From Actinospineispora spinosispora DSM 44797 (GTDB taxonomy: Bacteria; Actinomycetota; Actinomycetes; Mycobacteriales; Pseudonocardiaceae), in assembly GCF_000429025.1 (NCBI RefSeq), contig NZ_KE386833.1, positions 882,582 to 946,581 on the forward strand: a DNA stretch of 64,000 nucleotides, given 5' to 3'. This document shows, piece by piece, positions 1 to 7,197 of this stretch. The notes below the pieces were generated by a model. The model was not told the DNA's origin, searched no databases, and worked only from the letters and a program-made list of their open reading frames with translations. The position numbers and the translations under genes are program-made. Positions within the stretch are counted from its first letter, which is position 1; each line of letters begins with the position of its first letter.

Positions 1-623
1 ATCCGGTTTCGGGCCCGGCGTCGCACGATCCACAGCGCGAGCCCGCTCACCGCCAACACCCACAGCCAACTCGCGGCCAGCTCGGAGTACCCCCGGCCCA
101 CGTCGCCCAGGTGCAGAGTGCGGTGCAGCGCGTCGATCCATGCCCGCGCCGGCAGCCACTCGCCGAAGGTGTCCAGGACCGCCTTGACCTGGCCGGTGTA
201 CGGGTCGACGAACGCCGTCCGGGCGAAGTCCGGTGCCACTCCGGGGGCGTCGAAGGTGACCCGGGTGGTCCCGTCCGGGGAGATGGGCGGCCGGATCTCG
301 GTCACGGTGGCGCCCGGGACGGCCTTCGCCGCGGCGGCCACCTGGTCCCGCAGGTCGAGGCGGGTCGCGCCCACCGAGGTGTGTAGCGCATCGTCGTAGA
401 GGAACCGGTCCAGCTGCGGGGTGATCGTGTAGAGCAGCCCGGTGACCGCCGCCACCAGAATGAACGGGCCGACGAACAACCCCACGTAGAAGTGCAGCCG
501 TACCACGAGCGGCCGCAGGTTCGACCACAACCGGCGAGCACGATGTCCCCGTGCTGAGGACACAGTCGGCGGTTCGGGACGGGCGGGAGCTTCGATGGGG
601 GCGGGTTCGAGTGTCTCGGACAT
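1..623 (-). CDS. PepSY-associated TM helix protein, partial (C-terminus off window)
   Basis: Encodes the N-terminal ~207 residues of a PepSY-TM family membrane protein (family often linked to iron or metal uptake and reduction). A Pro/Ala-rich cytoplasmic tail of ~35 residues is followed by a WSNLRPLVVRLHFYVGL segment entering the first TM helix, then LLYTITPQLDRFLYDD, a PepSY-like extracytoplasmic stretch, an ALHRTLHLGDVGRGYSELAA motif and a second TM helix ending in an Arg-rich loop. The ATG at 623 gives a protein beginning MSETLEPAP. A perfect 9-bp inverted repeat lies about 120 bp upstream. The family call is firm; the substrate is unknown. Confidence 0.85.
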   Translation of the reverse strand, partial: MSETLEPAPIEAPARPEPPTVSSARGHRARRLWSNLRPLVVRLHFYVGLFVGPFILVAAVTGLLYTITPQLDRFLYDDALHTSVGATRLDLRDQVAAAAKAVPGATVTEIRPPISPDGTTRVTFDAPGVAPDFARTAFVDPYTGQVKAVLDTFGEWLPARAWIDALHRTLHLGDVGRGYSELAASWLWVLAVSGLALWIVRRRARNR

Positions 624-740
624 GGGACTCGCCTCCGTGCCGGGTGCCGTCGCGCGTTCTCGGTGCAAGTCGGCCGAGGGCGGTCCCTGGTTCCCCGCCA
701 CCGGGGACCATCGGCGCGGCGAGGCACGGGTCCCGAGAGC

Positions 741-767
741 TAAACTTGAGCAAATCAGTCAAGTTTA
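741..767. promoter_or_regulatory. 9-bp perfect inverted repeat, candidate operator of the PepSY gene
   Basis: TAAACTTGA (741-749) and TCAAGTTTA (759-767) are perfect inverted repeats with a 9-bp spacer. They are AT-rich against a very GC-rich background. Read on the minus strand the right arm contains TTGA, so the site could overlap a -35 element of the leftward PepSY gene. The binding protein is not identifiable; it is not an IdeR/DtxR iron box. Confidence 0.5.
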
Positions 768-770
768 ACC

Positions 771-1131
771 CGAAGGTGGAACGCCGCGACGGCCACCGCC
801 CGCGACCGGTCCCATGGCTACGCTGGGTTGCTGGCCAGGTCAGGCCGGCCTGGTCGAGCTAACGTCGAGTGCCCCGCCGGTGCGGCTTCTGACACAGCGG
901 GTAGCTCGATCGTCGAGGGCATTCGCTTACTGACTTTCCCGTGCACGGCGACGGAGGTTAGTGTCGGTCATGGTGTTCCTGGCTCGTTGTCTGTGCATCG
1001 ACCTCATGCGGTCCTGCGCATCGGCATGTTCGGGCTGTCGCTGAATTCGTGGGTTTCCCGGAACCGCGCTGAAATCCGGCAGCGGACCCTCGGCGTCTGA
1101 AAGTTCCTCGGGTCTTTCGAGGAATGGCGGC
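771..1131. other. Intergenic stretch without recognisable gene
   Basis: No reading frame here shows the codon bias of its neighbours or a recognisable protein. It presumably holds the promoter of the Lsr2-like gene; no clear -35/-10 pair was found. Confidence 0.4.
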
Positions 1132-1479
1132 ATGGATTCCATCCGTGAGCGAGGGCTCTGCCTGTTCGGTGCCGCGGTCGGCCGATTGCGGATCGTGTGG
1201 AGCATGGCGATGACGACGCAGGAACATGCCCGGCCAGTGGGCCAGGGCAAGCAGCGAAACAGGGACATCCGTGACTGGGCCCAGCTCAACGGTGTGTACG
1301 TCGGTGCACAGGGACGGATTCCCGACCAGATCAAGCGTGCGTACGCGGACAGCAGGCGCAGATCGGGACGACTCCCGACCGATGTGTACGGAGCGACGAT
1401 GCGGCTGACCGACGTATCGCCGGTCAGAGTGTGCGCGAGGTGCACCCCTGTCGAGGAACAAGGCGAGGAATGGACATGA
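1132..1479 (+). CDS. Lsr2 C-terminal-domain-like small DNA-binding protein
   Basis: The segment RDIRDWAQLNGVYVGAQGRI plus the following PDQIKRAYAD matches the C-terminal DNA-binding domain of Lsr2, the actinobacterial H-NS-like protein, where a GRIP turn inserts into the AT minor groove. Here the usual RGR core reads QGR. The N-terminal Lsr2 dimerisation domain is absent, and a ~35-residue Arg-rich tail follows. The start at 1132 has GAGGA eight bases upstream; an internal ATG at 1204 gives a shorter protein beginning MAMTTQEH. The stop overlaps the next gene's ATG (ATGA), so both are probably co-translated. Role in binding AT-rich DNA is inferred from the domain. Confidence 0.6.
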   Translation: MDSIRERGLCLFGAAVGRLRIVWSMAMTTQEHARPVGQGKQRNRDIRDWAQLNGVYVGAQGRIPDQIKRAYADSRRRSGRLPTDVYGATMRLTDVSPVRVCARCTPVEEQGEEWT

Positions 1480-1706
1480 GCGAGGCGACGTTCACCGCTG
1501 TCGGAACCGTGGTCGGCATGACGTGCCAGCACTGTGTGGCCTCGGTCGTGGAGGGAGTCCGGTCGTTGTCCGACGTGCGCCAGGTGAGCATCGACCTGCC
1601 GTCCGGACAGCTGAGCCTGACCACCGAGCAGCCGATCGACCGGGCGGCGCTGTGCCGCGCGGTCGCCGACGTCGGCTACGAGCTCGTCTTGAGCGGCACC
1701 GCCTGA
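1476..1706 (+). CDS. CopZ-like heavy-metal-associated (HMA) domain protein
   Basis: A 76-residue single HMA domain protein with the metal-binding motif GMTCQHC near residue 17, a typical small cytosolic Cu(I) chaperone that would pass copper to a P-type ATPase or sensor. The length is normal for CopZ. The ATG at 1476 overlaps the upstream TGA and has GAGGA six bases before it; an ATG at 1470 is an alternative. No copper ATPase lies in the window, so its partner is elsewhere. Pairing with an Lsr2-type protein is unusual. Confidence 0.8.
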   Translation: MSEATFTAVGTVVGMTCQHCVASVVEGVRSLSDVRQVSIDLPSGQLSLTTEQPIDRAALCRAVADVGYELVLSGTA

Positions 1707-1725
1707 CCCGGACAGGTTCGCTCCC

Positions 1726-2862
1726 TCAGGTCAGTGTGTGGAAGAACGCGCTGATGTCCTCGGCCAGCAGGGCCGGTTCCTCGTGGGCGGCGAAATGGCC
1801 GCCTCGGGGCATGGTGGTGTAGCGGGCGAGATTGTGCGTCCGTTCGATCCAGCCGCGAGGCAGCCTGCCGCCGAGGTCGGCGGGGAAGACCGCGACCGCG
1901 GTCGGTACCTCGACGCGCGTCACCCGGGGGCTGAAGCCGTGATGGCGCTCGTAGTAGGGACGCAGCGACGTCGAGATCGTGTCGGTGAACCAGTACAAGG
2001 ACGCCTGGGTCAGTAGGAAGTCGTCATCGAACCGGACGGAGACGTCGCCGTCGCAGTCGCTCCACCCCCGGTACTTCTCCAGAATCCAGGCGAGCAGTCC
2101 CGAGGGTGAGTCGGACAGTCCCTGCGCGAGGGTGAGTGGACGCGTCTCCTGCTGGTGGGAGTAGCCGCGCTCGGCGTCGAACCAGGCCTTCTCCGCGTCG
2201 AGGTAGACACGTTCCGGCTCGGTCAACCCGGCCGGGTCGACGCTGGGTGGGTCGGCGACGTCAAGGAGATGGACGCCCGCCACCGACTCCGGGTAGGCCT
2301 GTGCGAGCCGGCTGCACTCGCCGGCGCCGATGTCGGACCCGTGGGCACCGTATCGCTCGAAGCCGAGCACGTCGTGCATGAGCCGGTGCCAGATGTCGTG
2401 GGTCAGCAGCGGCCCGCCCAGGGTGGGCCGCTGCGGGGACAGCCCGAAGCCCGGCAGGGACGCGACGATGACGGTGAACCCATCCTGCGCGCTGCCGCCG
2501 TATCGGGACGGCGTGGACAGCCGTTCGGCCAGACCGGTCAGCTCGAGGAACGAGCTGGGCCAGCCGTTGGCGAGCAGGAGCGGGAATGCGCCGTCCCGTT
2601 CGGCGTCGAAGCGCAGGTAGTGGACGGATGTGCCGCCGACATCGGCGAACCGGGAGGGCAACGCGTTGATCGCCGCTTCGTGCTCACGCCAGTCATAGGT
2701 CGACGCCCAGGTGTCGACCAGTCGGCGCAGCTCGCCGCCGTCGGTGCCGGCCTCCCAGGCGTCGACCGGCCACGGCTTCGCCCACCGTGTCGCGCGCAGC
2801 CGGGCGCGGAGGTCGTCGAGGTCGGCGTCGGACACCGCGAGTACCTGTCGAGGGTCGGTCAT
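1726..2862 (-). CDS. Epoxide hydrolase family protein (EHN domain, alpha/beta hydrolase)
   Basis: A 378-residue protein with the N-terminal epoxide hydrolase (EHN) region (DLDDLRARLRATRWAKPW), an oxyanion-type NGWP motif at ~100-103, the nucleophile elbow GSDIG with Asp177, a cap domain, and a C-terminal RGGHFAAHEEP that supplies the catalytic His. Members hydrolyse epoxides to diols through an aspartyl ester. Start at 2862 has an excellent AGGAGG sequence upstream; in-frame sequence further upstream is not coding-like. It is transcribed divergently from the CGNR regulator, with two direct-repeat operators between, so that protein probably controls it. Substrate unknown. Confidence 0.88.
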   Translation of the reverse strand: MTDPRQVLAVSDADLDDLRARLRATRWAKPWPVDAWEAGTDGGELRRLVDTWASTYDWREHEAAINALPSRFADVGGTSVHYLRFDAERDGAFPLLLANGWPSSFLELTGLAERLSTPSRYGGSAQDGFTVIVASLPGFGLSPQRPTLGGPLLTHDIWHRLMHDVLGFERYGAHGSDIGAGECSRLAQAYPESVAGVHLLDVADPPSVDPAGLTEPERVYLDAEKAWFDAERGYSHQQETRPLTLAQGLSDSPSGLLAWILEKYRGWSDCDGDVSVRFDDDFLLTQASLYWFTDTISTSLRPYYERHHGFSPRVTRVEVPTAVAVFPADLGGRLPRGWIERTHNLARYTTMPRGGHFAAHEEPALLAEDISAFFHTLT

Positions 2863-2883
2863 CAGCTTCTCCTCCTGCCGGTC

Positions 2884-2950
2884 GACACCGGAGAAATCTA
2901 ACAGTGGTGTCGCGTGACGTGCAACACCGGTGAAACGGTATGGTGGTGTC
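2884..2950. promoter_or_regulatory. Two direct repeats, each with inverted ends, between divergent genes
   Basis: Two 28-bp copies (2884-2911 and 2923-2950), 39 bp apart, share ACACCGG at the left, GAAA in the middle and GTGGTGTC at the right. GACACC and GGTGTC make the first copy palindromic at its ends; the second begins AACACC. The spacing is close to four helical turns, as expected for cooperative operators. They fill most of the gap between the epoxide hydrolase and the CGNR gene and probably bind the CGNR protein. Confidence 0.6.
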
Positions 2951-3475
2951 GTGGCAGCGCTCACCCTGATCGAGGAGTTCCTCAACACCGTCGACGAGCG
3001 ATCGTTCAGCCGGCATGGCCACATCCATGCCGGCGGTGAGCAGCTGACGTCGCCGGGTGCGCTCGCCGACTGGCTGGCCACCCGCGACCTGGCTGATGCC
3101 GGCGTGGAATGGGCACAGTCGGATCTGGCGGACGCACTCACTTTCCGGACGACCTTGCGGCGGTCGTTGGCGGGTGACGTCGATGTCGCGACCGTTTTCG
3201 CGGCCTACCCGCTGCACCTCATGCCCGACGGGCCCGACGGACTGCGGGTCGCCTCCCGGTCCGGGAGACGGTGGCTCGACGTCATCGTCGAGACCGTCGC
3301 CGTGGCTGTCTGCCGGGGCGACTGGCGACGCATCAAGCTCTGCGCGGCACCGGACTGCCGGTGGGCCTTCTACGACACGTCACGCAGCGGTCGGGGGCGC
3401 TGGTGCGACATGAACGTCTGCGGCAACCGCCACAAGACCAGGACCTACCGCGAGCGCCATCAGCACGCCACCTGA
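2951..3475 (+). CDS. CGNR zinc finger / ABATE domain transcriptional regulator
   Basis: A 174-residue protein with an N-terminal ABATE (stress-induced, DUF1470) region starting LIEEFLNTVDE and a C-terminal CGNR zinc finger: Cys131 and Cys136 (CAAPDC), then Cys152 and Cys157 (CDMNVCGNRHKTRTYRER). The basic CGNR helix binds DNA. The GTG at 2951 fits the family N-terminus; a GTG at 2930 is possible. It starts directly after the second operator repeat, with no strong Shine-Dalgarno, so it may be leaderless. Divergence from the epoxide hydrolase gene suggests local control of that gene. Confidence 0.82.
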   Translation: MAALTLIEEFLNTVDERSFSRHGHIHAGGEQLTSPGALADWLATRDLADAGVEWAQSDLADALTFRTTLRRSLAGDVDVATVFAAYPLHLMPDGPDGLRVASRSGRRWLDVIVETVAVAVCRGDWRRIKLCAAPDCRWAFYDTSRSGRGRWCDMNVCGNRHKTRTYRERHQHAT

Positions 3476-3608
3476 AGGCTGCACGGGGTCGCCACGCGAG
3501 TCACACTCAGCCGGCCTGCCTGGTTACCGCCGTGAAACATGCCCTGCGGAAGGCCGTCGAGCGTGGAGGCGCGAGCGGTGCCGCGTCCGTGCGAGGAGTG
3601 ACCACATG

Positions 3609-4169
3609 TCATTCGGGACGAGCGTCGGTCCTCAGGACGGACATGACCAGGGCGTCGTGGCGTTTCCCCTCCCACAGCAAGGCATCGCGAAGTCGTCCCT
3701 CCACGGTGAAGCCGCACTTCTCGTACGCCCGCCGGGCTCGGGGGTTGTGGTCGAATACCTCCAGGCTGAGCCGGTGCAACCCGACGTGGTCCAGTGCGTA
3801 GTCCACGACGAGCCGGGTGGCCTCGCTCCCGTAGCCGCGGCCGAAGACCTCCGGCCCGGCGAGCCAGATGCGGTAGTTGGCGCTGTGGTTGTCCGTGTCC
3901 AGATCGTTGATCACCGCTTCGCCGAGGAACGCTCCGTCCCGGCACCGGATGATCGCCCAGTCGGCGCGGTCGTGGTGGTCGCGGCGCGTGCGCAGCCAGT
4001 GCTCGATGACGTCGGGCCCGACCGAGGCGTGGCTTCCGGTCAGCCGGATGACCTCCGGATCGTCCAGGCCGCGCAGGTAGGCGTCCAGCACCGCCGGTGT
4101 CAGCGGCTCGAGCCGGACGGTGGCCCCGGCCAGGGCCGGCTGGTCGCGGAACACGTCGGCCGAGATCAT
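3609..4169 (-). CDS. GNAT family N-acetyltransferase (RimJ/RimL type)
   Basis: About 186 residues of a GNAT fold: N-terminal VRLEPLTPAVLDAYLRGLDD, a WAIIRCRDGAFLGEAVIN beta strand pair, acetyl-CoA loop region FGRGYGSEATRLVVDYALD, and the RimJ/L signature LHRLSLEVFDHNPRARRAYE with CGFTVEGRLRD. It likely acetylates a small-molecule or protein amine. The ATG at 4169 gives the family start; an ATG at 4238 would add 23 residues of poor fit. Neither has a strong ribosome site. A 72-bp family A palindrome lies just upstream. Confidence 0.83.
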   Translation of the reverse strand: MISADVFRDQPALAGATVRLEPLTPAVLDAYLRGLDDPEVIRLTGSHASVGPDVIEHWLRTRRDHHDRADWAIIRCRDGAFLGEAVINDLDTDNHSANYRIWLAGPEVFGRGYGSEATRLVVDYALDHVGLHRLSLEVFDHNPRARRAYEKCGFTVEGRLRDALLWEGKRHDALVMSVLRTDARPE

Positions 4170-4242
4170 CCCGCCATCCAACCAGCCCACCCCGACCAGT
4201 CCGACGAACCTCGCCCGTGTCTCCGCGCAGAGTCTCATCCCG

Positions 4243-4314
4243 ACACCGCGCACCGTGTGTCCACACCGCGCTATGTGCACATGGCGCGGTGTGGACTCAC
4301 AGTGCGCGGTGTCG
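4243..4314. repeat. Family A 72-bp intergenic palindrome, copy 1
   Basis: A near-perfect hairpin centred on TGTGCACA (4275-4282), with outer arms GACACCGCGCAC and GTGCGCGGTGTC and inner arms GTCCACACCGCGC and GCGCGGTGTGGAC. Copies of the same design lie at 47576-47647 and 57295-57364. It sits between the 3' end of the CoxS-CoxG gene and the GNAT gene. Could act as a terminator or be a REP-like element. Confidence 0.85.
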
Positions 4315-4352
4315 CGCGCATACCGTGGGGGCACAGCCGAGGCCGGGGCGGG

Positions 4353-5540
4353 TCAGGCGTTGTTGCGTCTGAGGCGGTCGAGGAGTGCGCTGAACAAGAG
4401 CCGGATCGGGTTGGGCGCGGCCGCCGGTTGCGGTGCCTCACCGGTGTTGGCCGCATGCTCCACCGACGCGGCGAACCGCTCGAACATGCGCTTGCTGACG
4501 TCGCCGGCGAGCGCGCGCCCGAACTGGGCGATCCGGCCGGACAGGAACAGTGCGGCGTCGGCGCTCAGCAGCGTGCCCTCCCCGTCGGGCGAGGCCGCCA
4601 GCCGGATGTCGGCCTGGGTGGCGCTGCCCCCGGAGTCGGCGCCGTGCGCGAGCACCCTCAGCCGGTGCTCGTCGGCGTCGCGGTCCACGACCTGGGCGAT
4701 GCCGTCGAAGGACAGCTTCACCGGTCCCAGCGCGACGACCGCGCGTCCCCGGTAGCGGTCGTCGGGCAGGACCTCGACCAGGGACGCGCCCGGCAGGCAG
4801 CGGGCCAGCTGGTCGAAGTCGTCCAGAACCCGCCACACGGCCTCGACCGGCGCGGACAGCCTGCTGCGCACCTCGACCGCGGCGGTCGGCGCACCGGCGG
4901 GCAGCCGGACCTCGGCCGGTGCGGCGACCGGTTCCTCATCGGTGGGTCCGGCCCCGGAGCCCGTCCGCCCGGCCCTGCCGAGCAGCGTGCGAGGCGTGCG
5001 GTTCCTCGGCTCGGGCAGGCCCTCCGGGTACGCGTCGGCGACGTCCGCGACCGCGGCGAGGATGCCTCGGTACCCGGTGCACCGGCAGATCACCCCGGAC
5101 ATCTCGGTGGGTAGGTCCGCCGGCGCGACCGACGTGCCCGCCGGCCCGTTGGCCAGCAGGTCGTAGCTGCTCATCAGCATGCCCGGCGTGCAGAACCCGC
5201 ACTGCAGAGCGTGGTGCGCGGCGAACGCACGCTGCAGCGGATGCTGCTCGTCGGCCGAGCCCAGGCCCTCGACGGTGACGATGTCGGCACCGTCGCACTG
5301 CACCGTGAACACCAGGCACGCACGCGCCGCGACGCCGTCGACCAGCACGGTGCACATTCCGCACACGCCGTGCTCGCACCCGAGGTGAGTGCCGGTCAGC
5401 CCGATCCGGTCGCGCAGCGCGTCGGCGAGGTGCATCCGCGGCGGCACCGCGACGGTGACCGTCGAGCCGTTCACGGTCAGCTCGACCTCGACCTGCTCGT
5501 GCGCCTCGACGCGGGCGTGCGGTGGTGGGACGCTGCTCAT
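4353..5540 (-). CDS. CoxS-CoxG fusion: [2Fe-2S] subunit fused to SRPBCC domain
   Basis: 395 residues. Residues ~15-175 form a molybdenum-hydroxylase small subunit with both iron-sulfur clusters: plant-type ferredoxin Cys55, 60, 63, 75 (GCEHGVCGMC) and helical-domain Cys114, 117, 152, 154 (CGFC, CRCTGY). After a Pro/Ala linker, residues ~222-365 are a CoxG/SRPBCC domain (SRLSAPVEAVWRVLDDFDQL, then GASLVEVLPDDRYRG), ending in a short amphipathic helix. In CO dehydrogenase systems CoxG tethers the enzyme to the membrane. Electrons would pass from CoxL through this subunit to CoxM FAD. ATGA overlap with coxM. The fusion is not the usual arrangement; cluster 2 keeps the two parts separate. Confidence 0.9.
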   Translation of the reverse strand: MSSVPPPHARVEAHEQVEVELTVNGSTVTVAVPPRMHLADALRDRIGLTGTHLGCEHGVCGMCTVLVDGVAARACLVFTVQCDGADIVTVEGLGSADEQHPLQRAFAAHHALQCGFCTPGMLMSSYDLLANGPAGTSVAPADLPTEMSGVICRCTGYRGILAAVADVADAYPEGLPEPRNRTPRTLLGRAGRTGSGAGPTDEEPVAAPAEVRLPAGAPTAAVEVRSRLSAPVEAVWRVLDDFDQLARCLPGASLVEVLPDDRYRGRAVVALGPVKLSFDGIAQVVDRDADEHRLRVLAHGADSGGSATQADIRLAASPDGEGTLLSADAALFLSGRIAQFGRALAGDVSKRMFERFAASVEHAANTGEAPQPAAAPNPIRLLFSALLDRLRRNNA

Positions 5541-6412
5541 GACGAAGCCTTCCCCGCTGCCGCCCTCCGGCGCGCCGAGGACAGCTCGCGGGCGGCGAGC
5601 ACGGCCAGCAACCGCCGCCGGTAACCGGTGGAGCCGTGCGCATCACCTTCGGTGTCGACGATCTCCTCGGCGAGAACCTCCAACGCGGGCCGTAGGTCCC
5701 GCCAGTCGCCACCCTCGGTGGTCAGCAGCGCGGTCACGTCCCTGCTGACCGGACGGTCCGACACCCCGAAGGCCGTCAGCCGGGCATCGCGCGGTGTTCC
5801 GTCCGGTTCGACCGTCACACTCGCCGCCACCCCGGCGAGCGCGAAGTCGCCGTGCCGCCGGGCGAGCTCGGCGAAACCGAAGCCGGTTCCTGCTTCCGCC
5901 ACCGGGAACTCAGCGGCCACGAGGACCTCGTCGGGCCCGACCGCCGTGGTCATCGCACCGGCGAAGAACTCCGCGGCCGCGACCTCGCGGTGCCCACCCG
6001 GCCCCGCTATCCGCAGCCGCGCACCGAGACAACAGGCCACGGCAGGCAGCTCGGCGGCCGGGTCGGCGTGCGCGAGGCTGCCGCACACGGTGCCCCGGCT
6101 GCGCAGCTCACGGTGGCCGACGAACGGCAGCGCCATGGCGAGCATCGGCACCGACGTGATCTCGGCACTGTGCTCCAGGGTGCGCTGCCGGACCGTGGCG
6201 CCGACCCGCAGCATGCCGTCGGCCAGCCGCAGCTCGCTCAGTGCGCTCACCGAGTTGATGTCGACCAGGGTGGCCGGTCTGCCCAGGCGCATGGCCAGCA
6301 CCGGGACCAGCGACTGGCCACCCGCGATGACCTTGCCCTCACCATCTGCGAGGCAGCCAAGCACCTCGTCGAGCGAGCCCGGCCGGACATAGGCGAACGG
6401 CGCCGGTTTCAT
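5537..6412 (-). CDS. CoxM-like FAD-binding subunit of molybdenum hydroxylase (cluster 1)
   Basis: 291 residues of the FAD-binding middle subunit of the xanthine oxidase/CO dehydrogenase family: KPAPFAYVRPGSLDEVLG start, FAD pyrophosphate loop AGGQSLVPVLAMRL at ~32-45, and the second FAD motif around GTVCGSLAHADPAAELPA. It takes electrons from the [2Fe-2S] centres and passes them to an acceptor. It overlaps the crotonase stop by one base (TGATG) and the CoxS-CoxG start by four, so the cluster is one transcript. Confidence 0.9.
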   Translation of the reverse strand: MKPAPFAYVRPGSLDEVLGCLADGEGKVIAGGQSLVPVLAMRLGRPATLVDINSVSALSELRLADGMLRVGATVRQRTLEHSAEITSVPMLAMALPFVGHRELRSRGTVCGSLAHADPAAELPAVACCLGARLRIAGPGGHREVAAAEFFAGAMTTAVGPDEVLVAAEFPVAEAGTGFGFAELARRHGDFALAGVAASVTVEPDGTPRDARLTAFGVSDRPVSRDVTALLTTEGGDWRDLRPALEVLAEEIVDTEGDAHGSTGYRRRLLAVLAARELSSARRRAAAGKASS

Positions 6413-7191
6413 CAGCGACCGGTGAACGTGGGCTTGCGCTTCTCGGTGAACGCCGAGACACCTTCGGCGAAGTCATCGGTGGCACGGAGCATGGCGTAGG
6501 CCTTGCGTTCCAGGTCGATGCCGGTGTACAGCGGGCCGTCGATGCCTTTGTCGAGCACCTCCTTGGCGGTGCGCTGCGCGGCGGGGGAGAAGTCGGCCAT
6601 CGTGGCGGCCAGCTCGTCGACCGCCGCGTTCAGCTCGTCCCGGCTGTCGTGCAACGCCGCCACGATGCCCCAGTCCAGCGCCTGGTGCGCCTGGATGCGG
6701 GTCGCGGTCATGATGTGGAACTTCGCGCGGGACAACCCGATCAGTCGGGACAGTCGTTGGGTACCGCCGGAGCCGGGAATCATGCCGAGGTTCATCTCCG
6801 GCAAGGCGAACTGCGTGCGACCGGTGCCCAGCCGGATGTCGCAGGACAGCGCCAGCTCGCAACCGACGCCGAAGCAGTACCCGTCGATCGCCGCGATCAC
6901 CGGCTTCGGGCTCCTGGCGGGCGCCGTCACGTTGTGCCCGAGGTCGGTGAAGTCGATCGGATCGACCTCCATGAAGCCCGCGATGTCACCACCGGAGGTG
7001 AAGTGCTCGCCGTCGCTGCGTATCACGACGACCCGCACCTGCGGGTCCCGGTCGATCTCGGCGAAGCGCTGCGCGACCAGCCCGCGCATCTCCCAGGTCA
7101 CCACGGTGTACTTGCCGTGGGACAGCGTCAGGTACGCGATCCGCCCGTCCGGGCTGCGGTCCAGCAGGACGTCGCCACCGGTCAGTGCCAT
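6412..7191 (-). CDS. Enoyl-CoA hydratase/isomerase (crotonase) family protein
   Basis: 259 residues with the crotonase fold: ITYLTLSHGK-like start region, the oxyanion-hole stretch RSDGEHFTSGGDIAGF, and the second hydrogen-bonding region AAIDGYCFGVGCELALSCDI with GTGRTQFALPEMNLGMIPGS (E at the usual catalytic position). It probably hydrates or isomerises a CoA thioester made by the adjacent AMP ligase. It lies inside the cox operon, six bases after coxL, which suggests the hydroxylase acts on CoA-linked intermediates or that both serve one catabolic route. Confidence 0.88.
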   Translation of the reverse strand: MALTGGDVLLDRSPDGRIAYLTLSHGKYTVVTWEMRGLVAQRFAEIDRDPQVRVVVIRSDGEHFTSGGDIAGFMEVDPIDFTDLGHNVTAPARSPKPVIAAIDGYCFGVGCELALSCDIRLGTGRTQFALPEMNLGMIPGSGGTQRLSRLIGLSRAKFHIMTATRIQAHQALDWGIVAALHDSRDELNAAVDELAATMADFSPAAQRTAKEVLDKGIDGPLYTGIDLERKAYAMLRATDDFAEGVSAFTEKRKPTFTGR

Positions 7192-7197
7192 GTGTGT

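Noticed and set aside
828..1100. Small plus-strand frame before the Lsr2-like gene
   Set aside because: No ribosome site, no codon bias and no family resemblance.
3606..5114. 502-codon plus-strand frame opposite the GNAT and CoxS-CoxG genes
   Set aside because: Antisense artefact of high GC; no protein family and it crosses an intergenic palindrome.
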